Assembly (NCBI RefSeq): GCF_000466425.1
Contig: NZ_KE992117.1
Span: 91,802-155,801 of the forward strand
Reading direction: 5' to 3'
DNA: 64,000 nt
Source: Capnocytophaga sp. oral taxon 863 str. F0517
Lineage (GTDB): Bacteria > Bacteroidota > Bacteroidia > Flavobacteriales > Flavobacteriaceae
Positions 52,126-61,397 of the stretch are shown one piece after another; within the stretch, counting starts at the first letter, position 1; every line of letters starts with the position of its first letter. The position numbers and the translations under genes were made by a program. The notes beneath the pieces were generated by a model. That model did not search any database. It was not told where the DNA came from and was given only the letters and a program-made list of their open reading frames with translations.

Positions 52126-53358
52126 TTAATTTTGAGGATTAGCAGGGGTGTTTTTATCCTTTTTTTTCAGTTCGATCACTGTAATTTCAGGAGGCATCCC
52201 CACGCGACCTGGAAAAGCCAAGTAGCCAAAGCCTCGATTCACATTGATATATTTACCTTTTTCTTTGTATATTCCTCCCCAATATTTGTAACGCCAACTA
52301 GCAGGACTCCACTTAATCACCCCTGGTATCTCTATACCAAACTGCATCCCATGAGTATGTCCACTTAGGGTCAGGTGAATAAACTTAGGATGATCCATCG
52401 CTTCATATTGCCAGTGTGTGGGATCATGTGAGAGTAGAATTTTGAAATCCTTCTTATCCACCTCTTGCAAGGCCTCTCGGAGATTTCCTTTTTTAATAAA
52501 CCCCTGTCCCCAGTTTTCCACTCCTACCACCGCAATACGTTGCTGGCCACGGGATAGAAATACAGATTCATTATTGAGCAGACAAAAGCCCAATTGCTGG
52601 TGTATTGCCTTGAGATCTTCTAAGTTTTTAATCTTATCCTGCTCTGAATCCCACTGCACATAATCTCCATAATCATGATTCCCCAATACAGAGTATACCC
52701 CATCCTTGGCATGCAATTGCTTGAAATGAGAGATCCATGGAAGCATCTCCTCCGCTCTATTGTTGACCAAATCTCCCGTAAAGAAGATTACATCACCTTT
52801 TTGAGCATTGATCATATCTATTCCATATTGTACTTTTTCAACATCATCAAAACTTCCTGAATGAATGTCAGAGATATGCACAACTCTATAGCCATCAAAA
52901 GCATCAGGAAGGTCATCAAAATAAAGCGTATGCTTGATGACACGGAAGTTATACTTACCCCAGAGCATTCCATAAATCATCCCCGCAAAAGGAATAGCGG
53001 CCACTCCCATCCCTATAAGACTTACAAAACGCCTACGAGAGGGAATTACTTTTTCTTTTTTCATCCGGAAGGGCGCACAGAGCAAGCGGACTAAGGTTTC
53101 TGCTAAGAAAAATACACTTATAAGCGTAGCCAATAAGAGCCATGAAAGAAAAAGTCCAAAAGAAAACTGCCTATGGTGATCCCATACTCCTGAAAAAGAT
53201 TCATTCCAATAGTAGAGGAAATAGAAAAAGAAAAAAGCCGATAGTAAATAATATAGGTAAGTAAAAACCTTATACTTCACGGCCTTACGTACACAAAAAG
53301 CACTCAAGAGTACCATCAGTACATAGAAGATACAAAAATAATTAATAAAATGATGCAT
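52126..53358 (-). CDS. Membrane-anchored metallophosphoesterase
   Basis: 410 residues. Three to four N-terminal TM helices (~1-125, including HFINYFCIFYVLMVLLSAFC), a twin-Arg-less region RRRFVSLIGMGVAAIPFAG, then a calcineurin-like domain: VVHISDIHSGSFDD, FFTGDLVNN, SVLGNHDYGDY, LLSHDPTHW and LTLSGHTHGMQFG. It coordinates two metal ions; the substrate is unknown, but this membrane arrangement resembles YkuE/YaeI-type lipid-related enzymes. Own promoter at 53382-53389. Confidence 0.9.
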   Translation of the reverse strand: MHHFINYFCIFYVLMVLLSAFCVRKAVKYKVFTYLYYLLSAFFFFYFLYYWNESFSGVWDHHRQFSFGLFLSWLLLATLISVFFLAETLVRLLCAPFRMKKEKVIPSRRRFVSLIGMGVAAIPFAGMIYGMLWGKYNFRVIKHTLYFDDLPDAFDGYRVVHISDIHSGSFDDVEKVQYGIDMINAQKGDVIFFTGDLVNNRAEEMLPWISHFKQLHAKDGVYSVLGNHDYGDYVQWDSEQDKIKNLEDLKAIHQQLGFCLLNNESVFLSRGQQRIAVVGVENWGQGFIKKGNLREALQEVDKKDFKILLSHDPTHWQYEAMDHPKFIHLTLSGHTHGMQFGIEIPGVIKWSPASWRYKYWGGIYKEKGKYINVNRGFGYLAFPGRVGMPPEITVIELKKKDKNTPANPQN

Positions 53359-53381
53359 TTCCTATCCTGTTAAACAGCCTG

Positions 53382-53389
53382 CAAAAGTA
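53382..53389 (-). promoter_or_regulatory. -7 element of the metallophosphoesterase gene
   Basis: TACTTTTG on the minus strand, 23 bp before the ATG. Confidence 0.6.
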
Positions 53390-53442
53390 CAACAAAAAGG
53401 GACAATACAGCACTATAATAAAGATATTTTTAACAAAAACAA

Positions 53443-55485
53443 CTATTTGGGATAGGCAATCCGCAAGTGATAGATATTAAAGAGCTTTTCCTTGAGTACC
53501 TTCTTGATTTTCTCAATGTCTTTGAAGGTAATATCAGCATTGAGATATTGTTTTTCCTCTATTTGTTTTTTAATAATAGCCTCCACCAAGGCATCAATGG
53601 CCTCTGTAGTAGGATTGACCAAACTCTTGGAGGCCGCCTCTACCGAATCGGACATCATAAGGATAGCCGTCTCCTTGGAAAAAGGAATAGGCCCTGAGTA
53701 GCGAAAATCATCCTCATTGAAGGGTTCTCCCGAATCTAATTGCTTCTTATAGAAATAGTAAATGAGGCTATTACCATGATGTGTTCGGATAAAATCAATG
53801 ATATGGTCAGGGATATTGTTGGCACGCGCCATCTCGATACCATCTATCACATGGCTCTTGATAATCTTAGCACTTTCTACCGCTGTAAGCTCGTCATGGG
53901 GATTGACTGAAGTCTTTTGGTTCTCTGTAAAGAAGAGCGGATTCTTCATCTTCCCTATATCATGATAGAGAGCACCTACACGTACTAGCATCGCATTGGC
54001 TCCAATGGCAAGAGCACTGGCCTCCGCCAAGTTCGAGACCTGCAGAGAGTGTTGGAAAGAGCCTGGTGCCTTTTCAGAGAGTTCCCTTAGGAGCTTATTA
54101 TGGGTATCAGAGAGTTCCAAAAGGGATACATTGGATACCAAGCCGAATATCTTCTCATATATATAAGTGAGTGGTTGTAAGAATAGGGTCAAAAAGCCAT
54201 TAAGGATAAAGAGCCCAATGGTAGGATAGTGAATTCCATGAAGGCTCCCTGTGGATATCATCAGCTGACACAGATAGGTTACAATATAAGCCAAAACAAT
54301 GTAAGTAATGGTAAGAAATAGATTAATCCTATAGTGCATCCCTTTGGTATCGAACAAAAGTACGCCTGCTACAATAGCATTGGTATAGATGAATTGAAAA
54401 CTATTGGGTACCACAAAGCCTATAAGCAGCAAGGTAATCAGGTATAAAAACATTCCCAAACGCAGGTCAAAGAAAGCCTTCATCACCAAAGGAAAGATAC
54501 AGATAGGTAAGGCATAGATGTAGTCCGTATCCACCCTCGCTGTCCAGGATATTCCTGCGACAAAGAGCAATATCGTGGTAAAGATCAGCGTTACAATATT
54601 GTTGTTGTCAAATAATTCTTTCTTAAAATGATACAGATAGAGCAGTATCATACTCACTAACATAGAAATAATGAGTATATATCCCAAAAATGACAAGGTT
54701 GTGAGATGTTCTGCCCCATTAAGGGCGTATTCCTTCTGCAAAGAAGAAAGCATCGTAAGTCGCTCTCCGGAGACAAACTGTCCTTTTTCTATAATCAATT
54801 GTCCCTTTTTGACAATTCCATAAGAATGAACTATATTCTTAAGTTGTTCCTCTAAAGTTCGTTGCGTAAAATACTCATTGACAAAAATATCGGGCAACAT
54901 CACCTCTGATAGAATTGCATAGTAAGTATCCATATAGGGCGCAAAGGGCTTTTCTGAAAAATAGGAAAGCACTGCATCTTTGGTTTGGTTCAGAAAGAAA
55001 AATTTGGTAGGTGCAAAAGTAAATACTTCATTTCCCTCTACTAAGAAAACCTTCTTATCTGTCAGCTCATCAGAGGCATAGAATACTCCATAGTGATAAG
55101 CTTTTTTAAGAAAATCCTCCCCTTTGTGCACAAGTTTTTCTTGAAGAACAGGCTCTTCAGAGGCGAAGTAAGTCCTTGCTTTCAGGTAATAATTCTTTTG
55201 AACAGAAGCCAAGACCGTTGTATCCCTAAAAAAATAAGTAGGTGATTGACTTTCTATATATTCCTTTTCCTTGGAAAGCTGCTCATTTGTTTTTTTCAAA
55301 GTAAAATCAAAAGGAGCATATAACGCAGGATATAACCATGGTTTCCCTGCCTGAAACTCATAGGAGAACTTGCTTCCTTTGGGCAAAAGAAAGCTCATAG
55401 CCACCACAAGTACTACTGCCAAGAAGAGCTTGTAGAGCAATCCTTGCTTAGCATATAGTTTGTACCAAAAATGTTTTATAGCCAT
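53443..55485 (-). CDS. 7TMR-HD phosphodiesterase (PgpH type, c-di-AMP)
   Basis: 680 residues. One N-terminal TM helix, a ~210-residue extracytoplasmic 7TMR-HDED domain, seven TM helices (~265-450), and a cytoplasmic HD domain: GSFQHSLQVSNLAEASA, ALYHDIGKMKNPLFF, and HGIEMA-like VIDGIEMARANNIPDHI with TVIRTHHG-like FIRTHHGNSL. HD-H-HD metal ligands appear intact. PgpH proteins hydrolyse c-di-AMP to pApA. It lies 21 bp downstream of the arginine-deiminase-like gene, so may be co-transcribed. Confidence 0.93.
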   Translation of the reverse strand: MAIKHFWYKLYAKQGLLYKLFLAVVLVVAMSFLLPKGSKFSYEFQAGKPWLYPALYAPFDFTLKKTNEQLSKEKEYIESQSPTYFFRDTTVLASVQKNYYLKARTYFASEEPVLQEKLVHKGEDFLKKAYHYGVFYASDELTDKKVFLVEGNEVFTFAPTKFFFLNQTKDAVLSYFSEKPFAPYMDTYYAILSEVMLPDIFVNEYFTQRTLEEQLKNIVHSYGIVKKGQLIIEKGQFVSGERLTMLSSLQKEYALNGAEHLTTLSFLGYILIISMLVSMILLYLYHFKKELFDNNNIVTLIFTTILLFVAGISWTARVDTDYIYALPICIFPLVMKAFFDLRLGMFLYLITLLLIGFVVPNSFQFIYTNAIVAGVLLFDTKGMHYRINLFLTITYIVLAYIVTYLCQLMISTGSLHGIHYPTIGLFILNGFLTLFLQPLTYIYEKIFGLVSNVSLLELSDTHNKLLRELSEKAPGSFQHSLQVSNLAEASALAIGANAMLVRVGALYHDIGKMKNPLFFTENQKTSVNPHDELTAVESAKIIKSHVIDGIEMARANNIPDHIIDFIRTHHGNSLIYYFYKKQLDSGEPFNEDDFRYSGPIPFSKETAILMMSDSVEAASKSLVNPTTEAIDALVEAIIKKQIEEKQYLNADITFKDIEKIKKVLKEKLFNIYHLRIAYPK

Positions 55486-55506
55486 AAGTATATGGATTAG
55501 AAACGA

Positions 55507-56418
55507 TTAGTCTCTTAGTAAAGGCAAAGTAGAGCAACGCAAAAGCCCTTCCTGCTTGGCAATCTCGGCATAGGGGATCTCTTCTACTGTAAAGCCTTGT
55601 GCCCGAAGCCAATTATTCAGGCGCGTAAAACTACGTTCGGAAACTACCACCTCAGAGGAGATAGAGAATACATTGCTGAACATTTGGTACATCTCGTCTC
55701 TCTCTATGTGGAAAAGGTTGTCCTTGCCAAAGAGATTCACTAAGTATTGATATTCCGCCTCATTACGGAATCCCCCTTTGTAGATAATCCCCTTATTTGT
55801 TCCTACTGGCTGAAAACAACAATCCAAGTGAAGGGCGTTATCACGAGGTTCAGTATTGGACTTAACCAAATCAAAAGCCTTTACTATTTTGTTAGGAAAG
55901 AGAGCCTTAAGGAACTCTACCCCTTCCCTATTGGTACGTGCGGTCTTATAATTTGCATAATCTGCTCCATTGTAAGTACCTACAAAGATATGGTCATTCC
56001 AAGGCATCACATCCCCTCCCTCAATATGCACCTCTGCTGGAGGTACTATATATTGAGATACTGGAATCTGACGAATGATATATTCTATCGCTTGGAACTC
56101 CTCCTCTCGATCAGGAAGAATATTGGCCTTAATAAACTTGTCCTCAATGACAAAACCAATATCGCGGGTAAAAATCTGGTTGCAATTCTCTATTAGTTCA
56201 GGTCGATATACTTTTACCTCATATTTTTTAAGAACCTCGGCGAAAGCCTCCATTTCAGGAATCATATCTTCTTCTAAGGGATAAGTTCCTGCTAATATAT
56301 GTTCTAAGGATTTAGGATCATAAGCCTCTTGGGCAGTAGGAGTAGCCCCATTGCTCTGAGCAGTTCCTAAAACTACAGCCCGTAGGCGATTGGTCTCATT
56401 GGTAACATGTATTTTCAT
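55507..56418 (-). CDS. Arginine deiminase/amidinotransferase-superfamily protein
   Basis: 303 residues with the pentein fold: KIHVTNETNRLRAVVLG at the start, IFTRDIGFVIEDKF, VHIEGGDVMPWNDHIFVG, NALHLDCCFQPVG (catalytic His) and a Cys near the C-terminus in GLLRCSTLPLLRD. The Cys/His/Glu set suggests an active guanidino-group hydrolase or transferase such as arginine deiminase or dimethylargininase; the substrate cannot be fixed. The ATG 56418 is preferred because the -7 element ends 19 bp upstream. Confidence 0.85.
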   Translation of the reverse strand: MKIHVTNETNRLRAVVLGTAQSNGATPTAQEAYDPKSLEHILAGTYPLEEDMIPEMEAFAEVLKKYEVKVYRPELIENCNQIFTRDIGFVIEDKFIKANILPDREEEFQAIEYIIRQIPVSQYIVPPAEVHIEGGDVMPWNDHIFVGTYNGADYANYKTARTNREGVEFLKALFPNKIVKAFDLVKSNTEPRDNALHLDCCFQPVGTNKGIIYKGGFRNEAEYQYLVNLFGKDNLFHIERDEMYQMFSNVFSISSEVVVSERSFTRLNNWLRAQGFTVEEIPYAEIAKQEGLLRCSTLPLLRD

Positions 56419-56436
56419 TGGGATCATTTTTTTTTG

Positions 56437-56444
56437 CAAAGGTA
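56437..56444 (-). promoter_or_regulatory. -7 element of the arginine-deiminase-like gene
   Basis: TACCTTTG on the minus strand, 19 bp before ATG 56418. Confidence 0.6.
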
Positions 56445-56478
56445 CAAAAATATATTATGTCATTGTGAATTATTTTGT

Positions 56479-56509
56479 TTTGCTCTGAAAGAAAAAAATT
56501 ATACCTTTG
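56479..56509 (+). promoter_or_regulatory. Promoter of the wHTH-nuclease gene
   Basis: TTTG at 56479-56482 and TACCTTTG at 56502-56509 with a 19-bp spacer. It produces an ~85-nt leader holding the hairpin at 56521-56550. Confidence 0.75.
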
Positions 56510-56520
56510 CCTTGCCTAGT

Positions 56521-56550
56521 AAAAAGATACACTGATCTATGTATCTTTTT
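56521..56550 (+). promoter_or_regulatory. Terminator-like hairpin in the leader of the wHTH-nuclease gene
   Basis: AAAAAGATAC pairs perfectly with GTATCTTTTT (10 bp, 10-nt loop). It lies between the promoter and the ATG at 56601, ending in five T residues. It may act as an attenuator, or as the terminator of an ~40-nt transcript. Confidence 0.55.
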
Positions 56551-56600
56551 AAAAATCAATTAGTAAACAAAAAATCCTCTCAGAAACTCAACTTGAAATC

Positions 56601-57311
56601 ATGAAGCAACATGAAGAAGTCATCAAAATTATAGAAAAGAATGGAGGGTGGGCAACCCTTGGTTTTCTTTATCATCATGTAGATACTTCTGGGTGGAAAA
56701 CTAAAACACCCTTTGCCACTATAAGGAGAATTGTTCAGGATGAACGCTTCTTTTTCAAAATAAAAGCAGGACTATGGGCACTAAAAAGTCATAAAGAGCA
56801 GCTTTTAGAGAGATTCGAATTAGAAGTATCCACTAAGAAAGAGCAAGATTTTTCCCATTCCTACTTCCAAGGATTATTAGTTGAAATTGGAAACATCAAG
56901 GGATACCGCACTTATATTCCTCCACAGGATAAGAATAAACTATTCCTTGATAGAAAATTAGGAAGTGTATCTTCATTAGATCAAATCTTAGATTTTACCT
57001 ATCCCAACGTGATCAAAAGAGCCAAGACGATTGATGTCATATGGTTCAATGAGCGAAAGTTCCCTCACGCTTTCTTTGAAGTAGAACATACTACTGATAT
57101 ACAAAATTCTCTACTCAAATTCAATGAGTTACAAGATTTCTACACTAAGTTCTACATTCTTAGTGCAGTAGAAAGAAAACGAGAATTTGAACAGAAAATA
57201 GCCTATACTTCCTTCAAAGATATAAGAAACAGGGTTTCTTTCATTGATTATGATTTTGTAGCGAACTTACATACTAAGAGTTTTGAACTACTGAAAATAG
57301 GACAATTATAA
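56601..57311 (+). CDS. Winged-helix protein with PD-(D/E)XK-like C-terminal domain
   Basis: 236 residues. The N-terminal ~65 residues (EEVIKIIEKNGGWATLGFLY, FFKIKAGLWALKSHKEQLL) look like a HARE-type winged helix. The C-terminal half contains IDVIWFNERKFPHAFFEVEH, that is Asp, ~15 residues, then a strand ending in E-V-E, the shape of a PD-(D/E)XK nuclease core in which Glu replaces the usual Lys. I read it as an orphan restriction- or repair-type nuclease; this is inference from motifs. No methyltransferase is nearby. A DpnD/PcfM-family gene follows 62 bp downstream. Confidence 0.65.
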   Translation: MKQHEEVIKIIEKNGGWATLGFLYHHVDTSGWKTKTPFATIRRIVQDERFFFKIKAGLWALKSHKEQLLERFELEVSTKKEQDFSHSYFQGLLVEIGNIKGYRTYIPPQDKNKLFLDRKLGSVSSLDQILDFTYPNVIKRAKTIDVIWFNERKFPHAFFEVEHTTDIQNSLLKFNELQDFYTKFYILSAVERKREFEQKIAYTSFKDIRNRVSFIDYDFVANLHTKSFELLKIGQL

Positions 57312-57373
57312 AATATAAATGAAGATTACAATAATCAAATCCATTTTAGTCACAACAGTTCTAAAAATAAAAT

Positions 57374-57679
57374 ATGGAGACATTTAAGATTATAGTTCAA
57401 GAATTATTATCAAGAACTATTAGCGTTCAAGCTCAGAATATGGAAGAAGCTATAGAAAAAGTAAGTCAGATGTATAGAAATACAGAAATTGTTTTGGATG
57501 CTGAAGATTTTATAGAAAACGAAATAATACCAGCAACCTTAAAAAATAAAAAAGAAGTTTTAATAAAAGAAATTATTGAATACTTATATGAGGATGAGAA
57601 GAAAAATTTTGAAGAGTCAGAAAAACCAAACAACCATATTTTTTGTAAAATAGAACGATTAAAAACTTTAATAAATTAA
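57374..57679 (+). CDS. DpnD/PcfM-family small protein
   Basis: 101 residues. TFKIIVQELLSRTISVQAQN and NMEEAIEKVSQMYRNTEIVLDAEDF match the DpnD-PcfM domain, named for the partner protein of the DpnI locus and the plasmid protein PcfM; the function is unknown. After the ~55-residue domain comes a charged Lys/Glu-rich tail. Its position beside a nuclease-like gene parallels the DpnI locus. AT content is higher than in flanking core genes, hinting at transfer. Confidence 0.8.
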   Translation: METFKIIVQELLSRTISVQAQNMEEAIEKVSQMYRNTEIVLDAEDFIENEIIPATLKNKKEVLIKEIIEYLYEDEKKNFEESEKPNNHIFCKIERLKTLIN

Positions 57680-57755
57680 CTCTTTCTATTCAATCTCTAC
57701 CATAAAAATTACAAAAAACGATTAAATATTATCCCTTTATAACCCTTAAAACAAC

Positions 57756-59609
57756 ATGGAACCCATTGATTTTAACAAACCCATTAATGAATACGGAGAA
57801 GATAATATACAGACCCTTGAGTGGCAGGAGCATGTGCGTATGCGCCCTGGTATGTATATAGGAAAACTTGGTGATGGCTCCTCAGCTGATGATGGGATCT
57901 ATATCCTACTGAAGGAGGTGATCGATAACTCCATAGACGAGTTCGTCATGGGGGCAGGTAAGCAGATAGAGGTACGTATAGAGGACAACAAAGTTACTAT
58001 ACGTGACTTTGGACGTGGTATCCCTTTGGGAAAAGTAGTAGATGTGGTTTCCAAAATGAATACAGGGGGGAAATACGACTCTCGTGCCTTCAAAAAATCT
58101 GTGGGGCTCAATGGGGTGGGTACCAAGGCGGTCAATGCACTTTCTTCCTACTTCTATGTGGCTTCCGTACGCGATGGACAGCGAAAGAGTGCTACCTTTT
58201 CTTTGGGGGTATTGCAAGAGGAATCACCCTTGGAAGCCTCCAACGAGAAACGAGGTACCTTGGTGACCTTTGTCCCTGATAGCACCATCTTCAAAAACTA
58301 CAAGTTCCGTTCGGAATATGTGGTAAGGATGCTTAAGAACTATACCTACCTGAATCCTGGACTTACTATTGTATATAATGGAGAGAAATTTTTCTCTGAA
58401 AATGGTTTGGAAGACCTGCTCAAGGAAGACAACAACGAGGAGGATTTCGCCTATCCTATTATTCACCTAAGTGGAGAAGATATCGAGATTGCGCTCACCC
58501 ATAGCAAAAGCCAGTACAGTGAGCAATATTATTCGTTTGTCAACGGACAGAATACCACCCAAGGGGGTACCCACCTGAATGCTTATCGAGAAGCTATTGT
58601 GGCTACCTTGCGCAATTATTACAACAAGTCTTATGATGCCTCGGATATTCGTAAGTCCATCATCGGGGCTATCTCTATCAAGGTGATGGAGCCTGTTTTT
58701 GAAAGCCAAACCAAGACCAAATTGGGGTCTACCGAGATGGGCGAAGGTATGCCTACTGTGCGTACCTATATTACCAATTTCGTACAAAAACACTTAGATG
58801 ACTACCTACACAAGCAGCCTGAAGTTGCCGAAGAGATACAGAAGAAAATCCTTCAGGCAGAGCGCGAGCGCAAGGATCTATCCGATATTCGCAAATCTGC
58901 CCGCGACAGTGCTAAGAAAGTGAGCCTACACAACAAAAAACTACGCGACTGCCGTATTCACCTAACCGATAGTAAGCACGAGCAAGCCCTTGAGAGTACC
59001 CTCTTTATCACCGAAGGGAACTCTGCCTCTGGTTCTATCACCCACTCACGCGATGCCAATACACAAGCGGTATTCTCTCTACGAGGAAAGCCGCTAAACT
59101 CCTTTGGGAAAACCAAAAAAATTGTCTATGAGAATGAGGAGTTCAACCTCCTGCAGGCTGCTTTGGATATAGAGGACTCCATAGAAAACCTACGATATAA
59201 CAATATTGTCCTTGCCACCGATGCCGATGTAGATGGAATGCACATTCGCCTATTGCTCATCACCTTTTTCTTACAGTTCTTCCCTGAACTGATCAAAGAA
59301 GGACATGTCTATATCCTACAGACCCCCCTATTCCGTGTGCGCAATAGCAAGGAAACCATCTATTGCTATACTGAGGAGGAGCGTGTCAATGCCATAGAGA
59401 AGCTCAAAAACCCAGAGATCACGCGATTCAAAGGATTGGGAGAGATCTCCCCCGATGAGTTCAAGCACTTTATAGGTCAGGATATGCGCCTTGACCCTGT
59501 AATGATGGACAAGGCCATGCATATAGAGAAATTATTAGACTTCTATATGGGGAATAATACCCCTGAACGACAAGATTTTATCATCAATAACCTCAAATAC
59601 GAGGTATAA
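57756..59609 (+). CDS. parE: DNA topoisomerase IV subunit B
   Basis: 617 residues. GHKL ATPase site: [31 protein letters not shown], and the lid [11 protein letters not shown]. Transducer Lys is likely in [12 protein letters not shown]. The TOPRIM domain follows: [38 protein letters not shown], and the end [18 protein letters not shown]. It provides ATPase and metal binding for chromosome decatenation. The usual partner gene parC is not downstream; an accessory island begins instead. Confidence 0.95.
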   Translation: MEPIDFNKPINEYGEDNIQTLEWQEHVRMRPGMYIGKLGDGSSADDGIYILLKEVIDNSIDEFVMGAGKQIEVRIEDNKVTIRDFGRGIPLGKVVDVVSKMNTGGKYDSRAFKKSVGLNGVGTKAVNALSSYFYVASVRDGQRKSATFSLGVLQEESPLEASNEKRGTLVTFVPDSTIFKNYKFRSEYVVRMLKNYTYLNPGLTIVYNGEKFFSENGLEDLLKEDNNEEDFAYPIIHLSGEDIEIALTHSKSQYSEQYYSFVNGQNTTQGGTHLNAYREAIVATLRNYYNKSYDASDIRKSIIGAISIKVMEPVFESQTKTKLGSTEMGEGMPTVRTYITNFVQKHLDDYLHKQPEVAEEIQKKILQAERERKDLSDIRKSARDSAKKVSLHNKKLRDCRIHLTDSKHEQALESTLFITEGNSASGSITHSRDANTQAVFSLRGKPLNSFGKTKKIVYENEEFNLLQAALDIEDSIENLRYNNIVLATDADVDGMHIRLLLITFFLQFFPELIKEGHVYILQTPLFRVRNSKETIYCYTEEERVNAIEKLKNPEITRFKGLGEISPDEFKHFIGQDMRLDPVMMDKAMHIEKLLDFYMGNNTPERQDFIINNLKYEV

Positions 59610-59618
59610 CTAAAGCAA

Positions 59619-59653
59619 ATCCCTACAAGCAACTCATATATACTTGTAGGGAT
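59619..59653 (+). terminator. Intrinsic terminator of parE
   Basis: ATCCCTACAAG pairs perfectly with CTTGTAGGGAT (11 bp, 13-nt loop), followed by CTTCTTT. Confidence 0.8.
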
Positions 59654-59778
59654 CTTCTTTGTAATCTTTATTCTACTTATCAATATCAATACTATCTCTA
59701 ATAGGAATAAATATTCTTTCCTTTGAAAATTCAGTCAAAGTCCAGAACCTAATGAAAAAGTAAAAAAGATAGAAAAAT
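59654..59778. other. AT-rich gap after parE
   Basis: No reading frame or structure that I can support; AT-rich DNA at the left edge of the accessory island. Confidence 0.4.
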
Positions 59779-59921
59779 CTAACTCTCAATCCTTCCAATT
59801 ACCCTAAAGTTACTGTCCCTCGTGTAATCCAAATCACCTATCGCAATGCTAATGTCATTCTTAAAGCTGTAGGATTGTCCTATTGATTTCTAAAAGTACC
59901 TCCCAAAATATTATCTTCTAT
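59779..59921 (-). pseudogene. C-terminal fragment of an unknown protein, frameshifted
   Basis: Two frames on the minus strand join to give a protein-like tail: SIEDNILGGTFRNQ (ending at a stop at 59882) and, one frame over, IGQSYSFKNDISIAIGDLDY and TRDSNFRVIGRIES before the stop at 59781-59779. The composition is protein-like and the two pieces are contiguous, so I read a decayed 3' gene end with a shift near 59885. The family is not recognised. Its left piece overlaps the end of the next gene by about 10 bp out of frame. Confidence 0.45.
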
Positions 59922-60459
59922 GCTTTTGAAAGAAATTGAACTTTACTATAAAGTTTAATTTCTTTCTATATTGGTATATTCTTACCCCTAAAACAAATAA
60001 AAATAAGGGAATGATATTGAATAAAGAAAAAAAAGAAAACATCATACACCCTATAAGTAACAAAGGAGCATATAAAAGAAGCATTATTACATCTATTAAT
60101 ATAAAATAGGTTTTATCTTCTATATCATAATGATAAAAATAGGGTTTCCCTTTCTTTTCCTTATACAAAAAATAAGGAATAAGGATATATAACAATATAG
60201 AAATATAAAAATAGGTCTTGAATAGAAAAGGAATATCTATTCTGTCTTCAAAAAACAGAGATTGTGCCAATGAATATGGAATTGTTCTAAAAAAAGCAAT
60301 TATATAATGTGGAGTAGAAATACTAAACCCTCCTGTACCAGGCATCGCAACAAAAGCTGTCATAGCCAATACACTATTATAACATAAAAATAGTAGGAGA
60401 ACTATATAAATATTACATCTTATATTTATATTGAGATTTTTCATATTTTTAATTTTCAA
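59911..60459 (-). CDS. Multi-pass membrane protein, unrecognised
   Basis: 182 residues with about four hydrophobic helices: ~17-36, ~78-98 (FKTYFYISILLYILIPYFLY), ~118-138 and ~142-160, and a basic C-terminus. High Phe/Ile/Lys content and AT-rich codons set it apart from the core genes. There is no domain I recognise. Its place among immunity-like genes suggests an immunity protein to a membrane-active toxin, but this is only context. The true start could be Met 6. Confidence 0.6.
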   Translation of the reverse strand: MKIKNMKNLNINIRCNIYIVLLLFLCYNSVLAMTAFVAMPGTGGFSISTPHYIIAFFRTIPYSLAQSLFFEDRIDIPFLFKTYFYISILLYILIPYFLYKEKKGKPYFYHYDIEDKTYFILIDVIMLLLYAPLLLIGCMMFSFFSLFNIIPLFLFVLGVRIYQYRKKLNFIVKFNFFQKHRR

Positions 60460-60696
60460 TTATGCAAAATCATTTTGAAGGATTTAAAACAATGATATCC
60501 AGCAAGATAACATCTTTAACATTGATACAACACATGAATAAGTTTATATTATATAGAGAAACTCTCAATCTAAAAGCCTCTATTATTTGAAATGCACAAC
60601 AGGTTTCCTTGTAGCTCGATTCCTATCAATTAGGTTTTAAAAACGTTTGTATCGATAGTTCTACATAGTGATTTTGGAGTAATGCAATAACCTTAA
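60460..60696. other. AT-rich gap with no recognisable gene
   Basis: Stops occur in all frames. Just left of the shared 3' repeat, a short stop-free piece on the minus strand (ISAVLLRLLHYSKITM) echoes GNISAVLLSLVPYL after the 61.4-kb gene, hinting at a related decayed 3' flank. Confidence 0.4.
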
Positions 60697-60713
60697 CAAC
60701 ACTGCTGATATTA
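60697..60713. repeat. 3'-flank repeat, copy 1
   Basis: CAACACTGCTGATATTA (plus strand); the right end is the stop codon of the imm11-like pseudogene. Related copies lie at 61398-61417 and 62243-62262. Confidence 0.6.
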
Positions 60714-61270
60714 TAGATTGGTATAAATAGAATATCCTTCTTCTATGAAGTCCATACCTTTTAACTTATGCTTTAAGGATATTTTTTTGAATTCCTCACT
60801 GACAATAATAACAGATTCTTTCTCCTCTAATCTACAAATAGAACTATTGAGCATAAAATTCTCTGTTAAGAATAACTTTTGTATTTGTATCGTTCCAGAA
60901 GAGTCCTTTTTCACTATAGATTTTTCAAAATCAATCCCCTTAAATATTTTCAACAAGACCATCGCAAAGTAATTATCGTTGATTTCTCCGTTTTCAGCAA
61001 TAATTTTTGCTCTCAAATAAGCTATTTGCCCCTCTTTTTCTAAATGTTCAAACACTTCTCTAAATCGCTTACTTACCAAAGGAGGTCCATCTGCTACAGG
61101 AAGATAGTCATACTTTTCTAAGTAAGTATCTATTTTATCTATTTCGTAAATAATAGGATCGTCAGATACAACCTGCTTTCCTTTAAAGAAATCAAATCTA
61201 TCTTATTTTCTTCACTATAAAAGAAATATGCACTTCTCTTATATTTTTCATACAATTCGTAATATTTCAT
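60711..61270 (-). pseudogene. imm11-family immunity gene broken by a frameshift
   Basis: An open frame of 122 residues (60711-61079) has only an internal Leu codon as its start. Upstream, the minus strand reads ATG at 61270: KYYELYEKYKRSAYFFYSEE, then NKIDLI, after which the frame must shift by one near 61185-61198 to continue FFKGKQVVSDDPIIYEIDKI, DTYLEKYDYLPVADGPPLVS and into KRFREVFEHLEKEGQ. The joined product (~185 residues) has the imm11 (DUF1629) pattern, ending VSEEFKKISLKHKLKGMDF. A lost T in GATTTGATTTC would explain it. Polymorphic-toxin immunity is inferred from the family. A sequencing error is the alternative. Confidence 0.72.
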
Positions 61271-61397
61271 TCTATCTACATTTAATAGTTCTTTTTTGAG
61301 GCTTTATCCAAGCTTATTGATCGTACTCTCTATTAGACTAAAATACTTCTTGTTATGAGATAGTGTTTGAGTTTTTGAGATAAGGTACTAAACTTAG

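Noticed and set aside
55747-56196. 149-codon plus-strand frame inside the arginine-deiminase-like gene
   Set aside because: Antisense shadow with no promoter and poor composition.
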